Assembly (NCBI GenBank): GCA_024734555.1
Contig: JANPWX010000081.1
Location: forward strand, 1,948,301-2,012,300
Source: Trochalopteron elliotii
Lineage: Eukaryota > Chordata > Aves > Passeriformes > Leiothrichidae
Reading direction: 5' to 3'
Length of the DNA stretch: 64,000 nt
Positions 1-12,316 of this stretch are shown piece after piece (the stretch's first letter is position 1; each line of letters opens with the position of its first letter). A model generated the notes under the pieces. That model ran no database searches. It worked only from the letters and a program-made list of their open reading frames with translations, and was not told where the DNA came from. The translations under genes were made by a program, and so were the position numbers.

Positions 1-1161
1 GTTTCATCAAACATGAATAAAAATGAAGTGTTCCATCTCCTCACAGCCTTACCCTATTCCATCTATCAAAAGAAGACAAATAAATAAATAGTAACAATAA
101 CAAACGATCCATGGAAATGCACTACCTCCATGATTATGAGATTTGAATGTCTCATTGTGAGAACATCAATCTAACTTGGCACATCTAGAAGACAGCTTCT
201 CTTCCAGTTATAGTCACATCACTGAAGTTACTGTTCATATATTTTGGATAATTTTTCTTTGTTTTTATTAAAGGTTTGCATCTGGTACCTTACTTAAACT
301 GAGTAATACTTTGTTTCATTACTTAGTCCACTGAGGTCATGACTTGCAAAGAAAAGTGTTATTTAATTAAAGCCAAGATCATACAACTTGCCTGTAACAA
401 AACTTGGTTTTTAAACATTATTTTTAATTTTGTATTTGAAAGATCATAGTTTTTTTTCCTCTTCTTTTGCTTTACTGCTTTTAAAAATATGTCAATCACA
501 TCTAAAAATCAAGGATCAAGGGCTGTGTGACTTCATTAGATAAAAGAATGGATTTCATGGATTTTTCCATATGCTGTTGTTCATGTGAGCAGAATAAGGA
601 AACAGGTCACTGGTGAACTTCATTTCACAGTACATGACAATTGGCAAACAGAATGCAATCTCAAACTGGTTTATCTTCTTACAACTGCCTTTGATCTTCA
701 ATTGCATATTTCTATACATCAATGGTTCAATAACTTTCATAACGTATGTAATGACAGCTAGCATCAGATTAATTGATTTTTACACAAGTACCTTAGAAAT
801 ATGATGAAATAATTAGTAAATAATCATGTTCCTTACTGAAAGGTAATGTATTACTATTTTACAAAGAAATGAATCTATCATTTTAATAATTTCAATTTGA
901 TTTAATGAATGTGATTCTATCAGGCACCACTCTGCTTTGCTGCAGTCTTCAAAAGTACACTTATTAATAGACTTTCTGTTTTCCACAGGAGTGCTCTGGA
1001 TTCTATGTTCAGTCTGGAATTTTTGGGGTTCTTTTTGTAATAGGGCATAGGCTAACAGAAACCTTAGAGCTGTTCTGTATATCACCATTGATTCAGTTGT
1101 GTAACGTGCATGTGACATCCTTATGCCAAAGGAGAGCACATTACAAGTTGTTTGGACTGAA

Positions 1162-1205
1162 GGGATGCATCCAAATAATAAACGGGATGCATCCAAATAA
1201 ATCCA
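1162..1205. repeat. 22-bp tandem duplication (two copies)
   Basis: The unit starting GGGATGCATCCAAATAA begins at 1162 and again at 1184. The two copies are nearly identical, differing mainly near their 3' ends. It is a simple local duplication with no evident function. Confidence 0.7.
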
Positions 1206-2194
1206 AGTAAAGAGTAAAGTAAAGAAGAAGAAAATAGCAAGACCAGAGGAAAGGAAATTAATTTAAGTGCTCACAGATCAAAGATCAAAGTTGCTAAGAG
1301 AAGATGATAACGCAAATTGTATACAAAAAGCTGGTAGCCTCATTGGAGTTACAACTGTAAATTTAATGCTATGAGTTTGAAGAACATTGTTTGAAGCAAA
1401 AAATAGTTCTGTGAATTAAAAATAATTGACTAGTTCTTTTTTCTACTAATAAATTTCTTTCTACCATTGCACCCAATCCAAATCTCACGTCTGTCCATAA
1501 CAAACTGTGAAGCTTTATATAAAACTGAATGTCTTAATAGCATTTTGAGTAGCATACTTTCATGGCCTTGAAGGTCCTTTAGTCAAGCACTGGGCTTCTG
1601 AAGTGACACTGCAGCCAGCTTTTGCTAAATAGGTCAAATAAACCTTGAGATTAATTGGTTTAAAAGTGCTGGAACTGAAAACCTCTAACTTCTCTTTCTT
1701 AAAATTGATGAGACTACCTTTGTTAAGCTCTTTCTTTTTTTTTCTTTTGATATGGTTTCCACGTAGAAATGCATTGTAATGTGTCACAGATCAAATTAAT
1801 ATTGGCTGGTTTTTTATCCTGTTCCATCCCTACCCTCCAAACAGGATCCATTTTCAAGCAAGGGAGCTTGTGTGTAAAGATGAACATTGGACAACTGCAT
1901 CAATGAAAATACCAAAGTCAGCTCTGCCAACTATGATTTTATTCTTACAGTCTAGCTCTGGTTACAGAAAAACTAATTTGTAAAAGAAAGCCACTTCATG
2001 GCCTGACTCTATAATTCCTGTCTTTCCCGTTCCCATTGCTTGCTCCTAAGAAAGGTCTCCTATCCCACTTTGTGTTTAACAAGTAAAGTTCAGTAAAGGA
2101 GGAAAATACCTGGTGGTCAGAGCTGAGTAAGCCAGTGTGGGGGTCTGGAGGAAGGTTTTGGAGGATATGGGTGGCCACTGGGTTGTGGAGTGTC

Positions 2195-2218
2195 CAGCAG
2201 CAGCAGCAGCAGCAGCAG
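2195..2218. repeat. (CAG)8 trinucleotide repeat
   Basis: Eight uninterrupted CAG units. The repeat is open in several frames on both strands, giving polyQ, polyA, polyS or polyL. None of the flanking translations looks like a known protein and no splice-supported exon is apparent, so it is treated as an intergenic microsatellite. Confidence 0.9.
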
Positions 2219-5200
2219 CTCCTCCAGCCCCCAGACCCCAGTGTCACCCCCAGGAGCCGGAGTGCAGGCTGGAACACATCTGTCCAGCACAGCTGCTGGG
2301 CACTGCTGTGGCCAGAGGCCCCTTGTGTCCTTGCCCAGATGTGGCTGCAGAGGGAAGGAACAAAACCCCATGTGGGACTCTACTACTCTTTATGCTTGAA
2401 AAATGCCATGGGTGGAGCTGGGGAGATTGATGTCTTTTAAGTACAGAGACACTCCTTCCATCCAAGGAGTGGCTGGAAATGCTGCCATCCCTTGGGCTTG
2501 TCTTCACTGGGAAAATTGTGAAACCTCTTTCCTCAGCTCCCCACCATCTCCCAGGATGTTTCACAAACTCTGCTCTGCAAGGGTTTCCTCCACCTTCACA
2601 GGACTCCCTCGCTTCTCCCACAGGAACTCAGGCCATCACCAGCCTTTAAGTCTCCCCATCTCCCTCTGCCAGCGGTTCCCTCCAGATGTTCAGTTCTGAC
2701 TCTGCTGTCATAGTGGTTGCTCAGGTTGTTAGGGGAGCCAGGCTCATCTTCTCTGAGGGGGGATTATAAGGGCAAGGAGAGGTTAGAGAGCACAGGAGCA
2801 CAGCTTGCAAAACCACCCAACCTAGGGTTGCATGGTAGGAGGATGGAGGGAAATGCTGGGGCAGTCCTGGAGGTTTTGACATGGCAGAAATGCAGGAGCT
2901 CTCAGTGACCAGCTCTGTGGAAAGCTAAAGCAGGAGTGTCACATTGTGAAGGACAGCAGCACAGAGTTCAGTAATAACGAGATGTTAACAAAATGAGGCA
3001 CTTTCAATATTCCTAGAGGGGATTTCCATTTCAAGCAACGTAGTTCATTCAACACTTTCCCTGAAAGAGATGTAAGAGGGTCTGAGAATGAGCCTCAGGA
3101 ACGTTGTTCCCTTCAGCCCTTCGAAAGCCTGCCTAATGTTCCAAAAAGCCATCCTAATCCTGTCAGCAGAAATGCCTGAGAGACAGTAAGCCAGCTCTTC
3201 CCAGTACAGCAGAAGCAGAAGTAACCCTGCAGTGCACAGGATAATTCTGGTTTGACCTAAACTTCTGTTCCTTTACATGTCAGTCATATTCTGCTACATA
3301 TTTCTAAACTGCAAATGCTCTTCAAAGACAATTTTACCCAGCACAACACAGATTGGGGACCAGGTCTCAATCCATGTCAGCTGACATGGCTCCACCAGCT
3401 AGAGACCAGCCCTGTCAGTTTGGATGCCAATACACTGATTTAAGCAGTTGTCGTGCCCACACTCTATGTAATTAATGAAGACAGAGACATTCATGTCCCT
3501 TCTGAGCACTGTCCATAGCTGTTGTAAGAGTCTGTCACAGAGGGGGTGACTGTGAACAGAGAGGTGCCAAGCAGACATACACCAGCTGTCATAGACATAC
3601 ATACAGGTTGCATTTAATGAGGTGTGTAGCAAGTTAGTTTCCTTTCATATGTCAATGCTGGTTTAAAATCTGCAGTGAGATGTCACTGCAACATGGTCAT
3701 TGATCTCCCTAAATTGTTAATTATCCCTCCTGAATCTGAGAGAACAAGGGATGCCTCCCAGCCCATACTGTCCATGCCAGCAAGATATGTTACAGCAATT
3801 CTGATAATTGAAGTAACAAAACCTGCAGTCCCTTTCACCCTCTCCTGCCCAAGCCATTTATAGTGGCAGCTGGTTACATCCCAGCAGGTCCTATTTCAGA
3901 GAGAAACCTGTGGTAGGAAGAAGTTTAGGGAAGGGATAGCTGTAAATAAATCCCCACTGCTTCAGTCTTTGAAAGGACAGTAGAAGGGGAATGAGATGAA
4001 CTTTGGGGTGCTGGGAGGTCCAGCTTCCCCAAGGTGAAATACCAGCAATATGCATGGCTGCAGTCAGCATTGTAGAACTTTATTTCAGTTTTAGATGCTT
4101 GGTTTTTTGCCTTCATCTGAACCTAGCAACCAGAGCATGAAATGTTCCCTTTCACATTCAGCACAAAGCCCAATAAGCACTTTATATCTGTTTTTCTTGC
4201 CTCCAGTGTTTCTTGGTACAGACAAGGAATCAGAGCCAGCAAAGGGATTAAAACCAAATTTGACAAACTCCTTTTCCCTCTCTTTTCTCCCTCTGCCAAG
4301 GGTTTTTCTTGTCACACTACACATCCAGCCTTCCTGGAGTCCACAGGTAATGCTCATCTGCCACACTGATGGCTCAGACTCTTGGAGGCACAGCCACAAC
4401 ATCTATAAACAATGAAATTCCTAGCTGCTATAATCATTTTGTCAGCCATGAATAATATGTTCTGCAGAAAAGGCCTAAGGAAGCTGCTGGAGTATGCTGA
4501 AGGTGGCTGTAAATGATCCTTCTGAGAACAGCTTCTTGACAAATTGGTCAAAATATCAACCAAAGAATTACTGCAATGTTCATCACAATTTTCTTTGCCT
4601 TCTTAAATTACATCAGTCATATTAAAGTACCCATAATGTTAAGATGTATTGTGAGGGCAGAATTCAAACTCTCCTCTCCAACACACACTCCCCAGACACC
4701 AGGGCTCCTATCAGCATTTCGATAAGCTCATGTCAAGAAATTTTGTGCCCTTGACTAAAAATTAGTTATTTAAGAGAGGTACGAAAAAATTGGGATCTCT
4801 CTCTTTAAATGCTTGACCCTGAGGCAGAAGAGAAGGTGGGGGAGAGAGAGAGAAGGAGAGAGAATACGATAATCGCTTTAGATAACAACCTGAGTCATGG
4901 TAATAGCAGCCTAATTGCTATCCAAGTGCTTTCAGCAGGAAACAGGCACACCTAGAGAGGCACCTCTGCAGAGCAAGATTAGGTTTAAATGGAAGAAGGA
5001 CAGAGATATTAATGCACGTTCACCTGAGTGTAGTGGAAAGTAAGAAATACTTGTTTATGTAGAAACTGCCTGAAATCCAAGAGCTGCTTCAGATAACGGG
5101 ATGTGGCTGGTGTGTAATTCATGTAAGAAACAGGCACACTACAGGGCTCGTGGTGAAATGGGCATTTATATTTAGACAGAGAAAAGAAAATAGCTGTATG

Positions 5201-7117
5201 TGGGGAAGTGGCTGATGCTGTCTTTCCAGAATAAATCGACTTCGGCAATGATTATGACCATTTTATAAAATAAACTTAGTAATGTCGGTCTGACAGTACA
5301 AAATAAGATCTTTCCTTGAAAGTCAGTATGACTGCAGTAAGCCGTTTGCTTGGACAAAAGCTGTCTGAGAATGGAATGGTTTGTAGTTGAGTGATAATAT
5401 CAAACCTGCCCTTCATATGCATGAGTCTGCTTTTTTACATTTAAGATTTGTTGTTGTTCTCCACTGCTGCTCTCTGAGCACTGCTCCTGGCTGTGGCTGC
5501 AGCCCCCCGACACAGGCCCCTGACACAACAGCTGTGGGAGGTTCTCACCCGGGTTTGGGCAGAGCTCTTGGCCCCTGTTCTCCAGTCGCCCTCCCTCTTT
5601 CCTGCTTCAGTTCTGAGAAAGAGGACGTGGTGACCAGGTGCTGCCCACGCGTCTGGGGGGGAAATGATGGTCGGCATTTCTGAGTAAGAGACGATAAAAT
5701 GCTGTTTTGTTTGCCCAGGACGAGGTCTGTGGAGTGGGGAGAGCTGAGTGCAAGAATCGATTGTGTCCTCTGATGAAGGAGTCAGATCTTTCAGTAAGGG
5801 TATTGATTTACGCATTCAACTCTGCAAGTTGCTTTCCACTACATCTTTTGCAACTGAAACTCAGTGATGTGAATGTCAATAGGCATGAACAAAAGCCTAG
5901 TGTTTTGGAAAGCCTGTATCTGTATCTGTAGGATATGAAAACTGCTATATTTCCATGCTTTTGCTCTCCTCTGGAAGTCATTTTCCAGGTTGTTGGTAAC
6001 GGATGTTGCACGCAGAATGTATTTGTGTGCCTGTGCATTACCATGATTGCTGTTTTCCCCTAAAATATTCTCTTTTTTTTTAATTTGTAAATAGCATTTG
6101 ATCAGAGTCTAGAAATACTGCATGCCAGAAATTATCTGTCTTGAATTGCTGAATAATAATATTTGGGTAGGCTGTTATGGCAACAGAGGTACACCCTCTG
6201 GATTTAAGCATCACAGGTTCTCATGGCAACTTTTTTTCTATACATGCACATGCAGGAAAATATGCTGAGCTATCCCAGTAATCTCTGGAAAACCAGCAGC
6301 AACAGAATAAACTGACATGTTTATCACCTTACGTTTGTGTTTGGAATATACATTAGAATCTTTCTTAAACAAAATACATAAATAAACATATTGGAGGGGG
6401 AAGCACACAAAGGCCAAAACAACACTGTGGAAACAAGGACATGAAATAATTTTATGAATATTTAGTACAAATTAGTGTTTATGTTATACTGATTTCAGAA
6501 TTTCAACCAGTAATGGATTGGCATGGTCAATACATTATACATTATGAACACTCAGAGTAGGTACCAACCCTTGCCATGAGGCAGCTCTGCTTATTGTTTT
6601 TTTCTTCTTTTTTAAGACTTGGTGAAATTTTGCAAAATAGGACCTTCTATCAGAAATGCATCAAGTTCAAATGACCTTGACCTATGATACAACAATCCTA
6701 ACAAAAAGAAGTGTTCAGCCATGGTGTCAAATACTCCATTTCAGGTTTTCTTCTGCATTCCAGGGCACTGTTCACATTAATCCAATGGACTTTGGAGTAG
6801 CCCTTTTTCTTCAACATGCCATTCTCATAACAAAGCTGAATTCTCCTTCCTCTTCTCCCTATATTACTACTGCTGTCCCCACATGCCCCCTCCACAGTGT
6901 CAGGTGTGTAAGCACCTGGCAAAGGTGGTGTCTGTCTGTGATCACAAGTCCCCAGTGCTCATTGTGAGGGTTGAAGTCAGTGCAAAGCACACAGGTTTGC
7001 ACACATGCTCCAGAGGATGTTGTCTGTTTGGAAACAGAGTTTGTGCTTCACAAAAAGGGATGGTAACTCTTGAACAGGAATACACCAATTAAATAATTAG
7101 GGTTAACACAGAAAGAG

Positions 7118-7245
7118 CTGTAAAGTGTCTATCCCTTAATATCTTTAAGAACAAATTATAAAACCTTCTGTGAGGGATGTCCTAAGTAAAGCTCCTATGG
7201 GCAGGGAGGTGAACTGGATGACATCCTAAATTCTGTTTTTCTGTG
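7118..7245 (+). mobile_element. CR1 LINE 3'-end remnant
   Basis: The segment follows the order of a CR1 3' end: a 'ccttggatatattcaagaac'-like start, then 'gggatgtcctaagtaaag', then 'gggaggtgaactggatgacatcctaaattctgt'-like text close to the usual CR1 tail. It is diverged and lacks a clear terminal octamer repeat. Assignment is by remembered consensus. Confidence 0.55.
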
Positions 7246-7546
7246 GCTGTGCCATCACCGTGCTTGCTTGTCCTCTCGTGAGTGTAAGCCTGCACAAGCA
7301 CAGATCCAGAGGTAAGACGGCAGATGCCAGAGAGAGGAAATTTGAAAGGATACATAAAGTATGTGGGAAAGAAAGCGAACATCTGAAAGAGTTTCATATA
7401 CTCTTAGTCATTTTTCTGTGAAACTTTTTTAATGTCTGAGGTTCATTAAAAACACTTAAAGGAAAAAAAACCTTACTGGTCCACAAAAGGAGCTGCACAG
7501 CACGGGAGTACAGGTTGTTTTACTTACTAAATATGTACTGAAAGGT

Positions 7547-7552
7547 TTTATT
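7547..7552 (-). promoter_or_regulatory. TASL: Polyadenylation signal AATAAA, TASL distal
   Basis: Second AATAAA hexamer on the minus strand, about 97 nt downstream of the TASL stop codon. The hexamer is common by chance in AT-rich DNA, so RNA evidence would be needed to choose between the two sites. Confidence 0.4.
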
Positions 7553-7576
7553 TAAGTGGGGGGTGGTAAATACACT

Positions 7577-7582
7577 TTTATT
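7577..7582 (-). promoter_or_regulatory. TASL: Polyadenylation signal AATAAA, TASL proximal
   Basis: TTTATT on the plus strand reads AATAAA on the minus strand, about 65 nt past the TASL stop codon. It would give a very short 3' UTR. A second copy lies about 30 nt further on. Use of either site is inferred from the hexamer only. Confidence 0.45.
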
Positions 7583-7648
7583 AAGCAGAAAGTATCTTAA
7601 ACTAAAAACTGACTTTGAAGAACATAAAAACTTTCTAACATTCAAACG

Positions 7649-8524
7649 CTAAGCATTAATGTGACTATACTGGGAAATATGCAGAGTGGGTGTGCTCATT
7701 TCTGAGGAAATCTTCCCACTGGCTATTTGTAAGAAGCGGCTAATGACAATGTCTTTGGCCTTGACAGCCTCCATGTTCCTCTCCCGTGATATCTGCATGC
7801 TGATCTGGTCCACGTTAGTCATGATCAGCTCCGAGGCCAGGATCTGGGTGGGGGATGCCCTGTTTGCTGTGCTGTCCATGATGTACTGCTTGTACAGTTC
7901 CACCAGCTTCTGCTCCAGGTAGTCGTTCAGGGCAGAGTCGGAGAGGGGCTGCAGGTGGGGCCCCAGGCTGGCCAGCCGCCAGCACGAGGAGTGGCCTTGG
8001 GCCGGCCTGCGGATGGGGTCACTGCTGGGGGGAGCCTTCACAGACTCCATGGGGGGAGGAATCTCTGAGGACTCCAAGAAGGGGCCTATGCCGCTGTCAC
8101 AAGCAAAATCTGTCGTGACCGAGCTAATTGGCACCACATAGTCCCCAGCTATGTGCAAATCATTGTAGTTCTTGCAAATGCTCTTGCAGGAAGGTGGGAC
8201 CAGGTAGGTGACTTTCTTTGTCTGCTCCTCAGGGACATGCATAGCTGGAGGTGGCTGCCCTGTGGGCGTTGGGTGCTGGACAGGCTGTGGGAGATTATCC
8301 TTCTGCCTCCTGCTGTGTTTGCTGCCTCTAGAGCAGACCGAGGAAATGCACTTGCCAGCAGATCTGCATCTCTGAAGGAGGCTTTTTCCTTGTGCTTCGC
8401 CTGTGGAAGAATAATTAATGGACTTCATTTCATACACCCCTTCATCAGGCAAACTCTTGCAGAGCACAGGGTTCAGGTCTTCATAAAGGTAGGTGATTCT
8501 ATGAAGGTAACCTTCTGACAGCAT
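7649..8524 (-). CDS. TASL: TASL (CXorf21): TLR adaptor interacting with SLC15A4 on the lysosome
   Basis: Single-exon frame of 291 residues; human TASL is about 301. The family protein binds the lysosomal transporter SLC15A4 through its N-terminus and recruits IRF5 through a pLxIS motif when endolysosomal TLR7/8/9 are active. Visible here: an N-terminus starting MLSEGYL, like the mammalian protein; a central block with YLVPPSCKSICKNYNDLHIAG (residues about 129-149), SVTTDF and SSEIPPPME; a helical C-terminal part with YLEQKLVELYKQYIMD and SPTQILASELIMT; and a C-terminal TLHIS (residues 280-284), which fits pLxIS. The stretch around residues 60-125 matches poorly and is Pro/Gln-rich. I chose the ATG at 8524 because MLSEGYL aligns with the mammalian start. 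An in-frame ATG at 8560 would add 12 residues, but that stretch could be intron or 5' UTR. No signal peptide or membrane segment is seen, as expected for an adaptor. Identification rests on remembered family sequence. Confidence 0.93.
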   Translation of the reverse strand: MLSEGYLHRITYLYEDLNPVLCKSLPDEGVYEMKSINYSSTGEAQGKSLLQRCRSAGKCISSVCSRGSKHSRRQKDNLPQPVQHPTPTGQPPPAMHVPEEQTKKVTYLVPPSCKSICKNYNDLHIAGDYVVPISSVTTDFACDSGIGPFLESSEIPPPMESVKAPPSSDPIRRPAQGHSSCWRLASLGPHLQPLSDSALNDYLEQKLVELYKQYIMDSTANRASPTQILASELIMTNVDQISMQISRERNMEAVKAKDIVISRFLQIASGKISSEMSTPTLHISQYSHINA

Positions 8525-11500
8525 CCTTCTCCAAGGGAAAGGATCCACCAGCAGGCACAAAAATGATAAGAAGAAATTAATTACAAAAAGTTAATTTGAA
8601 ACTCACTGAGCTGTGATTACACTCACCAGTGTGTTATTAGCTGCAAAGAGATGTCTCCAGCTTGGACATGAACAAGAGTGTCTCTGCCTTACTAGGGAAC
8701 ATGAGTCAGTGAGTGAAATGATCAGCCAGTCTCCCTGTTGTGCTGAATCTCACCAAAGCACATTCTGTATAACATAACATATGGCACGTCCAATGCATCC
8801 AATGGCAAGTGAATTGTGGAGAGAGGGACAAGCAGTCTTTTGTTTTGAAATAGCTGCTGTAACAGTTTATACTTAAATACATCTAATTTTGTCCTGGAGT
8901 TCATTAAGAAGTCAGGGGCTACCCCCTTTTTCTCATAAGCTTTTAAGAAGTCAGGGGTTTCCCCCTCTTTCTCATATGATTTGAAGCAACTTTTGTTGTG
9001 TGTGGTTGGTCAGCTGCCTCTGAACTATGATGATTTAAGATTCATATTGAGAGTATCACCCCTTCTGTTTCAGACTAACCATCAACTGTAGGCGTGGTTC
9101 CTTTTTCATTAAAAAATCTCAGCTGATTAAATTTGCACTTTTCATGTCTGCATTGTAATCAGGATGGAATTACTTGTCTCTGCTTTTTATACATGAAAAT
9201 GTCAGTGAGAAAAGCAAAACTTTTTGGAGGCATGATTCATCTGGCCTGGTTTAGACACCTAAATCAAAATGAAATGAATTGTGCCCTAGATTTGCTTATC
9301 GCTCTCCAGTTGCTATAAAAGGATCTTAAACTAGATCCTAGATATGGATATCTGCAGGGTACTTTTGAAGAGAGAGATTTCAGTGCAATGCATAGGAAAG
9401 TGCACATTTCAGAAGTACTCCAGCTCGCTCTTTGACTGTGGGATTAGTTGTACCACAGCTCTGGAATCAGTTTTCATTGCATTTCTGCAAAGGCACAGTT
9501 GGGTTCCAGCAGTCACTAACTCTCTACACTCTCTGAGTGGGCAGCCTCAGACCCAAAAGCTGCACAGAAATGTTGGTAATTAAAGACAGGATTTGCCGGC
9601 AAGGACACACATGCTGTGCACCAGTAAATGTTCTGCCCAAGCTTTAACAGTTTCACTACCAAAAAAAAAATTTTAATTCCTCTCTGTCTTTTTTTTTCAA
9701 CAGATGTCAAGGATACAATCAATGGGAAAGATATCCAAAAGAAATTGTTTGGTCCAGCAAGGAGAAAGTAGATTTAGAATAAAAATAAATTAAAATTAAA
9801 ATTACTAAAATAATTTCTTTCTTTATATACTACAAATGGTCATTTCCAAGAGTGAAGGGACTCTAATGTCTTAGACTTTACACAGATGTTAGGGAGGAAA
9901 CAGTGTGAGAAGACTTTCCTTGAGGGGAGGGAATCACTTCCACACCATGAAGAAGGTTGAAGAGAAAGTTGAAGAGAAAATAACCTTCCTTCAGGCGGAA
10001 ATATTAATGGGAATTAGATGTGTCCAAACACTTGTTTTGGTGACCCTGAATCCTCTTTGTTGCTGCCAGTTGTGTGAGATTTCCCACAGGCAGTAAAATG
10101 TAATTAAAGGTGACCTATTTACCCAGAAGGGGTAAAATGTTTGAGGCTTGGCAGTCCTTGCAGTATGCTGCTATCTTGCTTTGGCTTTTAGCTGTAATTA
10201 AGGTGCCCCCACAGAAATCTTAGCCAAATGCTAGAGCTGCTCAGGTTATCAACTCTCTCTTCTGCCTCTGTTCCCCACTTTTGCAAAGGCTGTTCCCTTC
10301 CCCCCACCACCCATGGCCCAGATGTCTTTATTGCAAAGTCACCACTAACTGCGGCTAGATGGAATCTGGAACTGTTATAAATTTATTTGTATGTTATTTT
10401 TAATGTGGACTTGGAGAAATGAGTGGAAATGTAACATATGGCCTGTCCACTGCTCAATCAACATAGGCAAAGGCAGTTGTGTTCAGGTAGCATGTGACAC
10501 TTTGGTCTTTCCTGCTCCCCAGCTGTGAGTTGTTTCTGCCATAAGGTGCTACATGAGGGAAACGAAACCACTGGTTTCATTTCTTTGTGCTGCATTCTGC
10601 TATGCTTATTTTAAGGGTGTTGGAGCACACTGAGACAGTAGAGGAAACAAAAGAACTGGCAAATTCAAAAATATTAGGTCTCCTTGTGCCCAGAGTTGTG
10701 TGTTCTGCTGAAAGAGTTACAATTTTACCCTCTGAAGGTGCAAAGGCTGCCACAATCATCTGGCTCTTCTCAGCTCTGCCAGGAAATCTGACTGAAGTTT
10801 TGATAGGCAGTGCTGAGACCATGAATGCAAAAGGGAGGTGCTTGTATCTGGTGCTTCTTGTCCTAGTACATAATATAATATATCTCTGTCAAGTTATTAT
10901 CCCATCACCCCAACAGTCATGCAGCTGTGCCACCCTTAATTTTTGCATTTTAAATCTGATAAGGATTGAAGTTTTCATTAATTCCGCTTTCTCATGCCTC
11001 TTCTCTTAATCCCTTCTCCAGACACACATACACCAGGATTCCAAGGGCATAGAGATTATATCTAATGTCTTTCAATATTTGGGTTTCACGCTCCTTAAAT
11101 CCAGATTTCACTTACATCTGCCTGAAAATAATTGTGTAACTTTTTGTTGCACAAGGAAAACCCGTCCCTTTTACAGTTCTGATCTGACATATTTTGCATG
11201 TAAGGTGAACAAAAAGAATTTTCCTTGTGTTGCTACTGCCCTGGCAATGGGCATTGACTACATTCTGTCTAAGCCTAGTAGAGATAGAGGGAGAAGACTG
11301 TCAGGTTTACACTGTATTTTCTATCTGACATAGTCTTTATTGCAGTCGGATGATCTTAAAAACTCACATGTCTTGCTTGAGGCTTTTGTTCAGTACTTCA
11401 GCAGAAGAAAAGCCTGAAGGCAGGATGAATGTTTAAGGTCACGTGGGGAGTCCAGGGGTATTATCAGTGTGTGGCAGCAAATTTGCTAGGTTGTAATGCT

Positions 11501-12316
11501 TGTAGACAGTGCATATGTTGGCATAAAGACCTCAGATTACAGTCTGAGAGCAGGCAAACAGAATAGGAGTTCTTGGCTCAGGATAAGCAAAACACTTATG
11601 GAAAGCCTGAAAAGTGTGCACAAAGAGATATGACAAATTGTGTCCTGTTCAAAAACCTCAGCAAGATGAAAAGTTGCTAGAGAGAATGGAAAGAACAGGT
11701 TGCCAGCTGGGATCACAGCTCAGTGAGGAAAGGGACATTCTTCTGCATTGCAAAAGGAGGGGATGGAAACTCATAGAAGAGACAAGCTTGTGTTGGACAT
11801 GTCTGGTTTTCAGATCCCTGACAGGGCTCTGAATGGCATTAAAGTTGTGCTGCTGGGGATTGGAGCTCAAATGTTATCACAGGGTATACCTTGAGTTCTG
11901 GCTGATTTACGAGATGGGATTCCAGATGACAGTCTCCCTGTATCGAAGAAACTCAAATCCTATGGATCAGTCTGTGTTTTTTCCCTATTCTAAGAGACAT
12001 TTTTTCAGATTGTGGAGATAGAAAGATCCTTGTAGTGAGGTGTAGGATCCACCTCAGATTGCCAGACACTCATGCAAGAGTCCTGGCAAGCAGGATAGTC
12101 TGTAGAGCAAGCTTACATGTATTGCAGGACCCATATCTCACCTTCCCCTGGGGCTAGTGTGGAACAGCTCCCTGGAAGCCTCAGCACACAGCCAGCGTGG
12201 GGAAACCAGGACAGTGAAGAAGGCTGTATAATGAACTGTGCACATGGGTAAGTAGAGCCTTCCCTCAATGCCTGAAACCTGCAGATCTTTGGTATCTTGA
12301 CCTCATTTGGCTTGGG
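8525..12316. other. Intergenic, upstream side of TASL
   Basis: Should contain the TASL promoter and any 5' non-coding exon, but neither can be fixed from sequence alone. A pyrimidine-rich tract followed by AG just before the TASL ATG (minus strand, about 8526-8550) would fit a 3' splice site, as expected if a 5' UTR exon lies upstream. A 39-bp tandem duplication lies at 8904-8981. The frames at about 10.6-11.0 kb look like chance. Confidence 0.5.
8904..8981. repeat. 39-bp tandem duplication (two copies)
   Basis: Two adjacent copies, starting at 8904 and 8943, share 'ttaagaagtcagggg', a C-run, a CTTTTT-type stretch and 'tctcata', with a few substitutions. It is a recent-looking local duplication about 400 bp upstream of the TASL start codon. 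Confidence 0.8.

Larger units (their letters stand above)
1..7545. other. Intergenic sequence downstream of TASL
   Basis: No reading frame here resembles a known protein, and the open frames are short and lack splice-site support. Contents seen: a 22-bp tandem duplication near 1162-1205, a (CAG)8 tract at 2195-2218 in a locally GC-richer block (about 2.1-2.9 kb), another GC-richer block at about 5.45-5.68 kb, and a CR1-like tail at about 7118-7245. By human synteny NR0B1 would lie further to the left, but no trace of it is inside the window. Confidence 0.6.

Noticed and set aside
2117..2621. Frames encoding polyQ, polyA, polyS and polyL around the CAG repeat
   Set aside because: Open frames come from the triplet repeat and local GC-richness; four frames compete and none matches a known protein.
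10587..11009. 140-codon plus-strand frame
   Set aside because: No recognisable motif; an 81-codon frame overlaps on the minus strand; no flanking signals of a gene.
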